Source: Thermohalobaculum sp039822785 (GTDB lineage Bacteria > Pseudomonadota > Alphaproteobacteria > Rhodobacterales > Rhodobacteraceae). Taken from it: DNA of 64,000 bases. Positions 7,996 through 15,778 of the stretch are shown piece by piece. Every line of letters begins with the position of its first letter. The stretch's first letter is position 1. A model generated the notes under the pieces. The model was not told the DNA's origin and made no database searches. It saw only the letters and a list, made by a program, of their open reading frames with translations. The translations under genes were made by a program, and so were the position numbers. The stretch spans positions 372,001 through 436,000 of the forward strand of contig JBCBMO010000001.1 of NCBI GenBank assembly GCA_039822785.1, read 5' to 3'.

Positions 7996-8721
7996 ATGCC
8001 TAAGGATCACGACGCACCGTCGCGAGGCTCAGATCTTCGCAGTACCGACCCGGAGACCATGCGCCACGCGGACAGTCAGACACTTGTCGACTACTGGAAC
8101 GGCCTGCGCGCCGGTCGCCCCTGTCCCATGCGCTCGGAGGTCGATCCACGCCAGATCGACTGCAACATCGGACACCTCTTCATTCTCGAAGACTTGGGCT
8201 CCGGCAACATCCGCTTCCGCCTGGCCGGCAGCGCCCTTGTCGATGCCTTCTGGATGGAACTGAGGGGCATGCCACTGCATGCGATCATGGAGCCGGAGGC
8301 GCGCCAGAGCGTGGTCGCCTTGGTCTCCGAGGCGCTGGAGGAGCCGGGTATCGGCCGGGCGACCCTCGCACGGGCCGGCGGTGCCGGCGAGTGGGAGATG
8401 GTCGTCTTGCCGCTGCGCTCCGGCCGCGGCGCGGTCGACCGGGTGCTCGGCGCGCTCTATCCGCTGGAGGGGAGCCCTGCCCGCCCGGCCAACCCGCCGC
8501 TCACGTTCTCGATCGAGGAGATGGCGATCACGCCGGTCAGTCAGCTCGCCGCCGATGAAGCGCAGCGCCTGCAGGCCGGCATGGCGGAGGCACAGGCCCC
8601 TTGGGAGCCGGCGCCCGGCCCCTCGCTCACCTCGATCGAGGGTGGCGTGTCAGAGGGGGCGCGGGTCGTGAACGGTCTGCACGAGCGGCCGCGCCTGCGC
8701 CTGGTCAAGGACGACGACTGA
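7996..8721 (+). CDS. PAS_5 domain protein
   Basis: This 241-residue protein has an N-terminal single PAS domain of the PAS_5 (pfam07310) type. It runs from about residue 25 to 155 and includes the segments LVDYWNGLRAG, DCNIGHLFILEDLG and IRFRLAGSALVDAFW. The C-terminal part is low in complexity and ends KDDD. Stand-alone proteins of this family occur widely in Alphaproteobacteria. One, Caulobacter MopJ, is a polar cell-cycle regulator, but assigning that role here would be a guess. The 3' end overlaps the convergent DUF1638 gene by 17 bases. Confidence 0.7.
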   Translation: MPKDHDAPSRGSDLRSTDPETMRHADSQTLVDYWNGLRAGRPCPMRSEVDPRQIDCNIGHLFILEDLGSGNIRFRLAGSALVDAFWMELRGMPLHAIMEPEARQSVVALVSEALEEPGIGRATLARAGGAGEWEMVVLPLRSGRGAVDRVLGALYPLEGSPARPANPPLTFSIEEMAITPVSQLAADEAQRLQAGMAEAQAPWEPAPGPSLTSIEGGVSEGARVVNGLHERPRLRLVKDDD

Positions 8722-9424
8722 CCGGATCGTCGGCGTCGGTCGGCGTGGCGTCGTGAGCCAGGGCTGGTGCCCTGGCGCGCAACGCCCCTTCGAGCGCCCC
8801 GTAGCCGGTGAACCGACGTTCGAGCTTCAGCCCCAGGCGCTTGGCTGCCGCGGCGGCCTTGGTGTCCAGATCGGGATCCTCGGTCTGCGCCAGGTAGACG
8901 ACGCGGTCGTAGTTCCCGAAGTACATGTCCCGGAGCGAGGGGTGTCGGTCCAGCCCCAAGCCCCGCCAGACGAGGGCGTCGAACTGACGAACGAGGAAAT
9001 CGGTGAGGAAGAAGGCACCGATCTCCTCCTCCGCCCGGGCGGCGAAGGCCTCCACGCCGTCGAAGAAGGCGTAGCAATGGGCGCCCGGCAGCCTCTCGAC
9101 CGCCTCCTCCTCCAGCACCTGGTCGAGCATGCCGCCGGTGCCGCAGTCACCATAGAGGACAAAGATCCGCTCGAACCCGTCGAAGCGTCCCTGATGAATG
9201 CGCGCCCGCACCGCCTCCGCGATCTTCTCCGGCCGATTGTGTAGGAGCGCGGGCAGACAGGTGAGCGTGACATGCGCCAGCCGGTTCGCCTCGATCACCG
9301 CCAAGGTCTCCCGTGCGAGCGCGCCGCAGCCGATCAGCAGGAGCTTACCCGCCCCATCGCCGAGCGTCGCCGGATCGGGTGTCCAGCCGCTCTCGGTCAG
9401 CGTGTCGTCGTGCATGGCGTCCAT
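8705..9424 (-). CDS. DUF1638 domain protein
   Basis: This 239-residue cytosolic protein matches DUF1638, a family found beside corrinoid methyltransferase genes in bacteria and archaea. The N-terminus has a glycine-rich segment (KLLLIGCGALARETL) and later conserved blocks are FVLYGDCGTGGMLD, GAHCYAFFDG and YFGNYDRVVYL, with cysteines that could bind metal. Its biochemical role is unknown; the association with corrinoid proteins suggests a part in methyl transfer or corrinoid handling. It lies downstream of the rhodanese gene, with two overlapping inverted repeats between them. A second in-frame ATG (9415) is possible. Confidence 0.8.
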   Translation of the reverse strand: MDAMHDDTLTESGWTPDPATLGDGAGKLLLIGCGALARETLAVIEANRLAHVTLTCLPALLHNRPEKIAEAVRARIHQGRFDGFERIFVLYGDCGTGGMLDQVLEEEAVERLPGAHCYAFFDGVEAFAARAEEEIGAFFLTDFLVRQFDALVWRGLGLDRHPSLRDMYFGNYDRVVYLAQTEDPDLDTKAAAAAKRLGLKLERRFTGYGALEGALRARAPALAHDATPTDADDPVSRRP

Positions 9425-9439
9425 CGCGCCACCCTCAAG

Positions 9440-9484
9440 CCGATAGCGCCTGCCGTCCTATCGGTGCCCGACACATCGGGCACC
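9440..9484 (-). other. Two overlapping inverted repeats between rhodanese and DUF1638 genes
   Basis: A perfect nine-base hairpin (GGTGCCCGA 9463-9471, TCGGGCACC 9476-9484) overlaps by two bases a seven-base inverted repeat (CCGATAG 9440-9446, CTATCGG 9458-9464). The two cannot form fully at once. No T run follows either, so a simple intrinsic terminator is unlikely; an attenuator or RNA-processing site is possible. Confidence 0.4.
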
Positions 9485-9503
9485 GCAACCGTCATCTGGC
9501 CGC

Positions 9504-10088
9504 TCATTCCGGCCGGGTGTAGACCTTCGACGGGTCGAGGTCGTAGCCCCAGGGCAGGCCCGCGTTCTTCCAGCCGTTGACGTGGCGCCACGGCCCCCGC
9601 GGGTCGTCCTTGGACGTCGCCCCTTCGAAGCCGTCCACAACGACGTAGACCTGCTCTAGCCCCAAGCCCTCCAGCGCACGGGCCGAAGGCGCACCCCGCG
9701 TACCGCCGGAGCGGCACATGAGCAGCACCGGCGCATCCTTGCCGAGGCCGCGGGTCTCAAGGGCCGCAAGAACCCCCTCCGCGAAGGCGGGATTGGGTTC
9801 CATGGCGAACCTCGGCTTCTTGGGGTTCCACCTTGCCGGGTTCACTAAGAGGAAGGGAACGTTGACGTCGACGATGTCCGTGGCGCCGGTGAACATCATC
9901 TCCATCGGTTCGCGCACATCGACGAAGAGAACCTTGTCCCCCTCGGCGGTCTTCATCTCATAGGCCTCCCGGGCCGTTAGGTAGAGGCCCCAGGAGGTCC
10001 GCCTCTTCGGATCCTCAGGCTCCGGCGCGGCGACGCCAGTGGCGGGAGCCGCCAGGGCGAGCGCCAGAACGATCAGCAGGTATCGCAT
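9504..10088 (-). CDS. Periplasmic rhodanese-like sulfurtransferase
   Basis: This 194-residue protein has a Sec-type signal peptide (MRYLLIVLALALAAPATGVA) and one rhodanese domain. The active-site loop CRSGGTR is in LMCRSGGTRGA, so the catalytic cysteine is present. It would transfer sulfane sulfur in the periplasm. The ATG at 10088 is chosen because a GGAGGG lies four bases upstream; an ATG at 10100 overlaps the stop of the DsrE-like gene. Together with that gene it forms a two-gene sulfur module. Similar exported rhodaneses in purple bacteria respond to sulfide or persulfide. Confidence 0.85.
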   Translation of the reverse strand: MRYLLIVLALALAAPATGVAAPEPEDPKRRTSWGLYLTAREAYEMKTAEGDKVLFVDVREPMEMMFTGATDIVDVNVPFLLVNPARWNPKKPRFAMEPNPAFAEGVLAALETRGLGKDAPVLLMCRSGGTRGAPSARALEGLGLEQVYVVVDGFEGATSKDDPRGPWRHVNGWKNAGLPWGYDLDPSKVYTRPE

Positions 10089-10099
10089 GGTGCCCTCCA

Positions 10100-10543
10100 T
10101 CAGAACGACATGATGCGGGTATCGTCCGCCAGAAGGCGGGCCGCCATCGCGGGGGGTTTGGCGGCGCCGACGTCGTCGATCAGCGCCTCTGGGCCAACAC
10201 CCTTGTTCGGCAGGTAGATGGCGCAGACTTCGACCGTGCCACCGGCTGCGATCAGCCGCTGCATCAGGCCCTGGGGCGACATGCCCTTGGGTTCCTGCGG
10301 CGCCGTGGCGCCCTCAGGCGCGTCGCGTAGCGCGAGGTCCCCGGCCGGGCCGCACAGGAGGACGTGAACCGTTGCCCCCTGCTGCAGCGCCTGCATCGAC
10401 AGCACCATGCTCATGAGCTGGGTCTGCGGCTCGGGCGCCGTCAGCACGGTGACCAGGTTTTTGCCGTCGTCGGCAGCGGCCGGGAGCGCGATACCGGCAG
10501 CGGCGATCGCCGCCAGTGCGACGCGGGCGAAAGGTGATGTCAT
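10100..10543 (-). CDS. Exported DsrE/F-like sulfur-carrier protein
   Basis: This 147-residue protein has a signal peptide (MTSPFARVALAAIAAAGIALPAAA) and a DsrE-like domain. Conserved features are the VTVLTAPEPQTQLM start, Cys64 in VHVLLCGPAG and Cys107 in VEVCAIYLPNKG. DsrE-family proteins accept sulfur on a cysteine. It is transcribed with the downstream rhodanese gene, whose first possible ATG overlaps this stop codon by one base. The start at 10543 follows a GAGG about nine bases upstream. A near-perfect palindrome centred on TTCGAA lies 27-42 bases upstream. Confidence 0.78.
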   Translation of the reverse strand: MTSPFARVALAAIAAAGIALPAAADDGKNLVTVLTAPEPQTQLMSMVLSMQALQQGATVHVLLCGPAGDLALRDAPEGATAPQEPKGMSPQGLMQRLIAAGGTVEVCAIYLPNKGVGPEALIDDVGAAKPPAMAARLLADDTRIMSF

Positions 10544-10569
10544 CGGGGGTGCCTCATCATATTGCATTG

Positions 10570-10585
10570 ATATATTCGAATGTAT
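10570..10585. promoter_or_regulatory. ArsR/BigR-like palindromic operator candidate
   Basis: ATATATTCGAATGTAT is a 16-base palindrome with one mismatched pair. It is flanked by TGCA on both sides (10563-10566 and 10585-10588). It lies in the likely promoter of the DsrE-rhodanese pair. AT-rich ATTC/GAAT palindromes are typical targets of ArsR-family sulfide/persulfide sensors such as BigR and SqrR. The regulator itself is not in the window. Confidence 0.5.
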
Positions 10586-10617
10586 GCATCTACGGGCGAC
10601 GAAGCATTGACCGGGAT

Positions 10618-10652
10618 CAACAAAAAACCCCTCCGCCGGCGGCGAAGGGGTT
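10618..10652 (-). terminator. Rho-independent terminator after corrinoid protein gene
   Basis: On the minus strand a 12-base GC-rich stem (10626-10637 with 10641-10652, three-base loop GGC) runs into TTTTTTGTT. It lies 27 bases after the stop codon of the corrinoid protein gene. It also separates that gene from the DsrE-rhodanese pair, so the two are transcribed independently. Confidence 0.85.
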
Positions 10653-10678
10653 CTTGGCGCGGCGACCGCCGGCCTGGT

Positions 10679-11386
10679 TCAGGCGCTGGCGGCGAGCTGG
10701 TTGTGCTTGCGCGCGATGAACTGCTTCGCGGTCTCCACCGCCACGGCCGCGTCGCGGCAATAGGCGTCCGCACCGATGGCCCGGCCGAACTCCTCGTTCA
10801 GCGGGGCCCCGCCCACCAGCACGATGTAATCGTCGCGGATCCCCTGGGCGACCATCGTGTCGATCACGACCTTCATGTACGGCATGGTCGTGGTCAGTAG
10901 CGCGGACATGCCGAGGATGTCGGCCTCCTCCCGCTGCACCGCCTCGATGTAATTCTCGACCGGGTTGTTGATGCCGATGTCGACGACCTCGAAGCCCGCG
11001 CCCTCCATCATCATCGACACGAGGTTCTTGCCGATGTCGTGGATGTCGCCCTTTACGGTGCCGATGACCATCTTGCCGAGCTTCGGCGCGCCGGTCTCGG
11101 CGAGCAGCGGCTTGAGGATCGACATGCCGGCCTTCATCGAGTTCGCGGCCAGCAGCACCTCCGGCACGAAGAGGATGCCGTCGCGAAAGTCGATGCCGAC
11201 GATCCGCATGCCCTCGACCAGCGCCTTGGTCAGGACATCGTAAGGCATCCAGCCGCGCTCGAGCAGGATGTTGACGCCCTCAACGACCTCCTCCTTGAGG
11301 CCGTCGTAAAGGTCGTCGTGCATCTGCGCGACCAGTTCCTCATCATCCAGCTCGGACAGGACGATCTCGTCATCTTCGTCGGCCAT
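10679..11386 (-). CDS. Corrinoid (B12-binding) methyltransferase protein
   Basis: This 235-residue protein carries methyl groups on a bound cobamide. It has an N-terminal helical cap domain (about residues 20-100) and a C-terminal Rossmann B12 domain. The lower-ligand motif DxHxxG is visible as DIHDIGK (residues 114-120), with GMSALLTTT and VGGAPLNEEF following. The architecture matches the MtbC/MtmC/MetH B12-module family. Its upstream neighbour is a BHMT-like homocysteine methyltransferase, so methyl transfer from a methylamine, betaine-type or folate donor to homocysteine is likely. A strong terminator follows. The start MADEDDE (11386) is preferred. Confidence 0.9.
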   Translation of the reverse strand: MADEDDEIVLSELDDEELVAQMHDDLYDGLKEEVVEGVNILLERGWMPYDVLTKALVEGMRIVGIDFRDGILFVPEVLLAANSMKAGMSILKPLLAETGAPKLGKMVIGTVKGDIHDIGKNLVSMMMEGAGFEVVDIGINNPVENYIEAVQREEADILGMSALLTTTMPYMKVVIDTMVAQGIRDDYIVLVGGAPLNEEFGRAIGADAYCRDAAVAVETAKQFIARKHNQLAASA

Positions 11387-11624
11387 CGGCGGCATTCCTC
11401 GCAAGAAAACACGTCGCAGAGCGGCGACGCACGGCAGTCTCCCAATATAGGGAACACGCGGAACCGAGCGCGCTGCTGGTCAGAACGCGGCACGCGGTGT
11501 CGCGAAATCGACGGCGGGCCACCGGCAACCCGGTGCGGGAGAGGAATTTAGTCTTTACTAGCAGACCTTAGCGCCGGCGCCTGCCGGCCAGAGCGGGCCT
11601 GTCCCGATCCGGATGGCGGACGGC

Positions 11625-12629
11625 TCAGGCGCGGCGGCGGCGGCGTTTCGGACCGGCCGTCTCGCCGGTGCCATCGCTGGCGGAACTGAAGGCGCCGGTG
11701 CGCGCGGCGATCTCCTCCAGCGCCGGACGGGCGCCGGGCGTATGCTCCTCCAGTGCTGCACGCATGGCGGCAAGATGCGCGTTGCCGGTGCCGCAGCAGC
11801 CACCGATCAGGGCCACGCCGGCATCGCGGGCGAGCCGGGCGTAGTCCGCCATCAACATGGGCGTGCCGTCATAGAGGATCTCACCGTCGACGAACTTCGG
11901 AATACCGGCGTTGCCCTTGGCGATCACCGGCACCCCCGGTGCCGCCGCCGTGATCCCCAACACCGTGCGCAGCAGGTCGGAGGAGCCGACCCCGCAGTTC
12001 GCGCCGATCGCCACCGGCCGGGCCGGCAGATCCCCGATCATCTTGGCGAACCCCTCCGACGTGATGCCCATCATCGTGCGCCCTGCGGTGTCGAAGCTGA
12101 GCGTCGCGCAATAGGGCGCGTCCTCCGCCGCGGCGGCCGTCGCGACGGCCTGCAGTTCCTCGGCCGAGGAGATCGTCTCGCTCCAGATCACATCGACGCC
12201 GCCCTCCAGCAGCGCGGCCATCTGCTCGCGAAACGCCGCGACCGCATCCTCCATGGGCAGGCTGCCCACGGGCTCCAGGATCTCGCCAGTGGGCCCGACC
12301 GAGCCTGCGACGATCACGGGGCGGTCGACGGCATCCGCCGCCTCTCGCGCGATGCGCGCGGCGGCGATGTTGATCTCGGCCACCCGGTCCTGCGCGTCGT
12401 GCAGTTTGAGCCGGTAGCGGCTGCCGCCAAAGGAGTTCGTGAGGATCACGTCCGAGCCCGAGGCGATGAAGCCGTCGTGCAGGGCGCGGATCTTCTCGGG
12501 CGCCACGATGTTCCACAGCTCCGGCGCATCGCCCGAAGCCAACCCCATGTTGAAGAGGTTCGTCCCGGTCGCGCCGTCCAGCAGCAGCCAGTCCCGCGTC
12601 GCGAGCAGATCGGTCAATGCGTCGGCCAT
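11625..12629 (-). CDS. Betaine-homocysteine methyltransferase-like (Bmt) protein
   Basis: This 334-residue TIM-barrel enzyme belongs to the zinc-dependent homocysteine S-methyltransferase family. The N-terminal LLLDGATGTNLF motif and three zinc-binding cysteines (GANCGVG and IGGCCGTG) are present. It transfers a methyl group to homocysteine to form methionine. Methyl donors in this subgroup include glycine betaine, S-methylmethionine and methylated corrinoid proteins; the corrinoid gene downstream favours a corrinoid-linked role. A CAGGAGGATCGC ribosome-binding site fixes the ATG at 12629. The C-terminal tail is rich in arginine. The 238 bases between it and the corrinoid gene hold no clear feature. 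Confidence 0.88.
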   Translation of the reverse strand: MADALTDLLATRDWLLLDGATGTNLFNMGLASGDAPELWNIVAPEKIRALHDGFIASGSDVILTNSFGGSRYRLKLHDAQDRVAEINIAAARIAREAADAVDRPVIVAGSVGPTGEILEPVGSLPMEDAVAAFREQMAALLEGGVDVIWSETISSAEELQAVATAAAAEDAPYCATLSFDTAGRTMMGITSEGFAKMIGDLPARPVAIGANCGVGSSDLLRTVLGITAAAPGVPVIAKGNAGIPKFVDGEILYDGTPMLMADYARLARDAGVALIGGCCGTGNAHLAAMRAALEEHTPGARPALEEIAARTGAFSSASDGTGETAGPKRRRRRA

Positions 12630-12739
12630 GCGATCCTCCTGCACTCCTGCCAGCGGCAGTTCCACACTATGCCAAGCAGGGCGCGCTAGCTATGCGATGA
12701 GAGACGCGCTGGCAACAGGTCGCTGCACCCCAGAAGCCC

Positions 12740-13168
12740 CTAGGCGGCCTGGGCCTGGGCGGCGAGGGTGTCGAGGCGCTGGATCATGGCCTTGAGGCCG
12801 TTCGAACGCTGCGCCGAGAGGTGCTGGCTGAGGCCGAGGCGCGCAAATTCCGCCTGGGCGTCGATGCCGCGGATCTCGGCCACCGTGCGGCCGGAGTAGA
12901 GCGCCTTCAGAAGTGCTATCAGCCCGCGCACGATCATCGCGTCGCTGTCGCCGCGAAAGCTCAGGCGCGTCTCGGCGCCCTCCCCGTCCACCGAGGGCAC
13001 CAACCAGACCTGGCTTGCGCAGCCATCGACTTTGAAGTCCGCGGTCCTCTCGGCCTCCGGCAGGGGGTCCATCGCCTTGCCGAGGTCGATGACATAGCGG
13101 TAGCGGTCTTCCCACTCGTCGAAGAGCTCGAAGTTCTCCGCGATCTCATCGAAGCTTTCGCTGCTCAT
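12740..13168 (-). CDS. sufE: SufE family Fe-S cluster sulfur-transfer protein
   Basis: SufE accepts persulfide sulfur from the cysteine desulfurase SufS for Fe-S cluster assembly. The 142-residue protein has the conserved FELFDEWEDRYRYVIDLGK N-terminal part and the catalytic Cys50 in the DGCASQVW loop. A GGAAGG ribosome-binding site six bases upstream supports the ATG at 13168. It is a single gene here, not next to other suf genes, as in many Rhodobacterales. Confidence 0.93.
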   Translation of the reverse strand: MSSESFDEIAENFELFDEWEDRYRYVIDLGKAMDPLPEAERTADFKVDGCASQVWLVPSVDGEGAETRLSFRGDSDAMIVRGLIALLKALYSGRTVAEIRGIDAQAEFARLGLSQHLSAQRSNGLKAMIQRLDTLAAQAQAA

Positions 13169-13314
13169 CGGTGCCTTCCCTGTTGCGCAGCACAAGATCT
13201 ATTTCCCGCCCGCCACCGCGTCCAGCCGCCAACGCAGCAGCCCGGGGCCCCTTTCCATAGGCGCGGCGTTGTGCTGAAGACGAATGCTCTTGTGTTGCCC
13301 TTGGGAGAGATCCG

Positions 13315-13761
13315 TTGCGCCGCCCAGCCCTGACCGCCGCCCTACTCCTCGCCGTGTTGGCCCTGCCGGCCTGTTCGTTGTTCGGCGATGACGAGGAGGA
13401 ACTTGCCGAAACGAACATCGTCGAGGAGGTGCAGGCACGCCGCGAACAGGTGCAGCGCGTCGGCAAGGTGGAGATCGGGCAGCTCAGCGACGGGTTGGTC
13501 GTGTCCGCCTTCGGCGTCGCGCCCGGCGCGGGTTATGCCAACCCCACGCTGGAGCCGCGGCGCCAGGGGCGCCCGGGGGCCGATGGGTTCATCGAGTTCG
13601 ACTTTATCGCGCAGCCGCCCGATCCGAGCCTGCAGATGCCGGTCGGCGAGCCGCGGGCGCGCATCCTGCGGGCCGACAGGCTGTTGCCGAGCGGCGCCTT
13701 CGTGGGCTCGGCGGGCGTCCGCGTCTTTGCCAGCAGCAACTTCTCGACCGTCAACTTTTGA
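13315..13761 (+). CDS. Predicted lipoprotein, unknown function
   Basis: This 148-residue protein has a lipoprotein signal (MRRPALTAALLLAVLALPAC) with the acylated Cys20 in LPAC. The mature part starts with an acidic helix (DDEEELAETNIVEEVQ) and then resembles a small beta protein. It starts with TTG at 13315, preceded by GGGAGAG. I do not recognise the family. The 3' end overlaps the convergent RNase D gene by 11 bases. Confidence 0.7.
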   Translation: MRRPALTAALLLAVLALPACSLFGDDEEELAETNIVEEVQARREQVQRVGKVEIGQLSDGLVVSAFGVAPGAGYANPTLEPRRQGRPGADGFIEFDFIAQPPDPSLQMPVGEPRARILRADRLLPSGAFVGSAGVRVFASSNFSTVNF

Positions 13762-14962
13762 GGGCGACCGGATCGGCCTCAGCCTCGCCATCGGCGGTCT
13801 CGATGACCTCGACGCCCCTCGGACCCGCCCGCAGGGCCAGTGCACCGGCCTTGAGCCGTAGCGCATCGGCGCCGAAGGCCTCGTAGCGCCAACCGCTTAG
13901 CGCCGGCACATCCGGTGCATCCTCGCCCGCCAGCGCGTCCAATTCCGCCGAGGAGGCGATCAGCTTCGGGGCGATCCCCAGTTGGTCGGACCGGGCCTTG
14001 AGAAACACGCGGAGCAGGTCGGCAACGGCGGCCGAGCCTTCCTTGCGCCGGGGCGGCGGCGGCAGATGCGGACGCTCGGCGGGCGGGCAGGCCAGGCCAC
14101 GGGCGACGGCCTCCAGGATCTGCTCGGCGATGTCCTGCTTGCGCGCCTCACGCTGCACCAGGCGCAGGCGCCCCAGCGCCTCCGCATCGCGCGGGCGGGC
14201 GGCGGCGATCTCGACCAGGGCGTCGTCCTTCATCAGACGCGAGCGGGGGACATCGCGGCTCTGCGCCGTTTCCTCGCGCCAGCGCGCCAGTTCCCGCACG
14301 ACCGCCAGCACCTCGGGCTTCCCGGTACGCGCCTTCACACGCTTCCAGGCCTCCGCCGGGTCGCTCTCATAGGTCTGCGGGTCCGTCAGGATCGCCAGTT
14401 CCTCGGTCACCCAGCCCTCGCGTCCGCTCTCGCGCAGCCGTTTGGCGAAGCGTTCATAGATCACGCGCAGATGGGTGACATCGCCGAGGGCGTAGACAAG
14501 CTGCTTCTCGCTCAGCGGCCGGCGCGACCAGTCGGTGAACCGGGACGACTTGTCGAGTTCGACCTTGGCGATCTTGCGCACCAGGGTCTCGTAGCCGACC
14601 TGTTCGCCGTACCCTAGTACCATGGCGGCCACCTGGGTGTCGAACAGCGGGCGCGGGATCGCATCGCCCATGTGGTGGAAGATCTCGATGTCCTGGCGCG
14701 CCGCGTGAAAGACCTTCACCACCCGCTCGTCGCGCATCAGCGTATAGAGCGGCTCTAGGTCCATCCCGTCGGCCAGGGGATCGATGATCACGGCCTCGCC
14801 GCTATCCGGCCCATCATCGCCGCCAGAGGAGAGCTGCACCAGGCAGAGCTGGGAGTAATATGTCCGCTCGCGCAGGAACTCTGTGTCGACGCACACATAG
14901 GCCCGCGTCGTCAGGCGCTCGCACAGCGAGGCAAGCTCAGTCGAAGTCGTGATCACCCTCAT
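13751..14962 (-). CDS. rnd: Ribonuclease D
   Basis: RNase D trims the 3' ends of tRNA precursors and other structured RNAs. The 403-residue protein has the DEDD exonuclease domain: CVDTEFLRE (Exo I), VVKVFHAARQDIEIF (Exo II) and YALGDVTHLRVIY (Exo III). An HRDC domain follows, starting near RWREETAQSRDVPRSRLMKD. The start at MRVITTSTEL (14962) fits the family; a much longer upstream extension is not conserved. It is divergent from the ParA-like gene. Confidence 0.94.
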   Translation of the reverse strand: MRVITTSTELASLCERLTTRAYVCVDTEFLRERTYYSQLCLVQLSSGGDDGPDSGEAVIIDPLADGMDLEPLYTLMRDERVVKVFHAARQDIEIFHHMGDAIPRPLFDTQVAAMVLGYGEQVGYETLVRKIAKVELDKSSRFTDWSRRPLSEKQLVYALGDVTHLRVIYERFAKRLRESGREGWVTEELAILTDPQTYESDPAEAWKRVKARTGKPEVLAVVRELARWREETAQSRDVPRSRLMKDDALVEIAAARPRDAEALGRLRLVQREARKQDIAEQILEAVARGLACPPAERPHLPPPPRRKEGSAAVADLLRVFLKARSDQLGIAPKLIASSAELDALAGEDAPDVPALSGWRYEAFGADALRLKAGALALRAGPRGVEVIETADGEAEADPVALKS

Positions 14963-15089
14963 TAACCATCGCAATAAAGGACCATTCGCGTCGTGTCGCC
15001 TGTTTCTTGCTAGGCGAAGCAAGGTTCGACTAGGCAAAGAGACAACAGGGTGACACCGGCGGCGTGGCGGCACAGAGGAACGGGGTACG

Positions 15090-15719
15090 GTGCAGACGAT
15101 CCTGGTAGCCAATCGCAAGGGCGGCGTGGGCAAGACGATGGTGTCGGTCACGCTGGCGGCGGCGCTGGCGGCGCGCGGCGCGCGGGTGGCGATTGCCGAT
15201 GCGGATGCCCAGCAGAGCGCGCTGTCCTGGCTGTCGCTGCGCCCTGCCGATGCCAAACCGATCCGGGGCGTTGCCTGGAACAAGGCAGGACAAATCGGCG
15301 AGCATCCCAAGAAACTCGACTGGCTGGTGATCGACGCGCCAGGCGCTCTCAAAGGGAGCCGGGCTGAGGCGCTGATCGCCGAGGCGCGGGCGGTGCTGAC
15401 GCCCCTTCAGCCGGGTCTCTTCGACAGCGCCTCGACCGAGGCTTTTTTGGCGGAGATTGAGGAGATCAAGCGCGTCCGTAAGGGTAAGGTACCCGTGCAC
15501 CTGGTGGCCAATCGACTGCGCGCCGGGGCCAGACCGCGGGCTATGGTGGAGGCCGCTGCCGCTGAGCTCGATCGCCCGGTCGCTGCCTGGATCGGTGAGC
15601 GGGCGGCTTACGGCGATCTCGCGGCAAAGGGATTGAGCGTGTTCGACAGCCATCTCGCGGCGCATAGGCGCCTGCAGGCAGACTGGGACCCGCTCATCGA
15701 GGTGATCGCGCCGCGCTAG
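15090..15719 (+). CDS. ParA/MinD-like P-loop ATPase
   Basis: This 209-residue deviant Walker ATPase has the KGGVGKTM P-loop at the N-terminus, the IADADAQQSALSW switch I region and LVIDAPGA as Walker B. Its size and lack of an N-terminal DNA-binding domain fit small orphan ParA proteins, which position cellular cargo such as chemoreceptor clusters or cell poles; no parB gene adjoins it. It starts with GTG at 15090, with AGAGGAA upstream. The actual cargo is unknown. Confidence 0.82.
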   Translation: MQTILVANRKGGVGKTMVSVTLAAALAARGARVAIADADAQQSALSWLSLRPADAKPIRGVAWNKAGQIGEHPKKLDWLVIDAPGALKGSRAEALIAEARAVLTPLQPGLFDSASTEAFLAEIEEIKRVRKGKVPVHLVANRLRAGARPRAMVEAAAAELDRPVAAWIGERAAYGDLAAKGLSVFDSHLAAHRRLQADWDPLIEVIAPR

Positions 15720-15778
15720 CGGCGGAGGCGGCGCAGAACGGCGTACAAGTGCCGCACGGCAGGACAAGGAGCCCAGAA

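Noticed and set aside
15003..15040. tRNA gene, because of a GGTTCGA sequence
   Set aside because: No acceptor stem, D arm or anticodon arm can be formed around it; only a short direct repeat CTAGGC(G/A)AAG is present.
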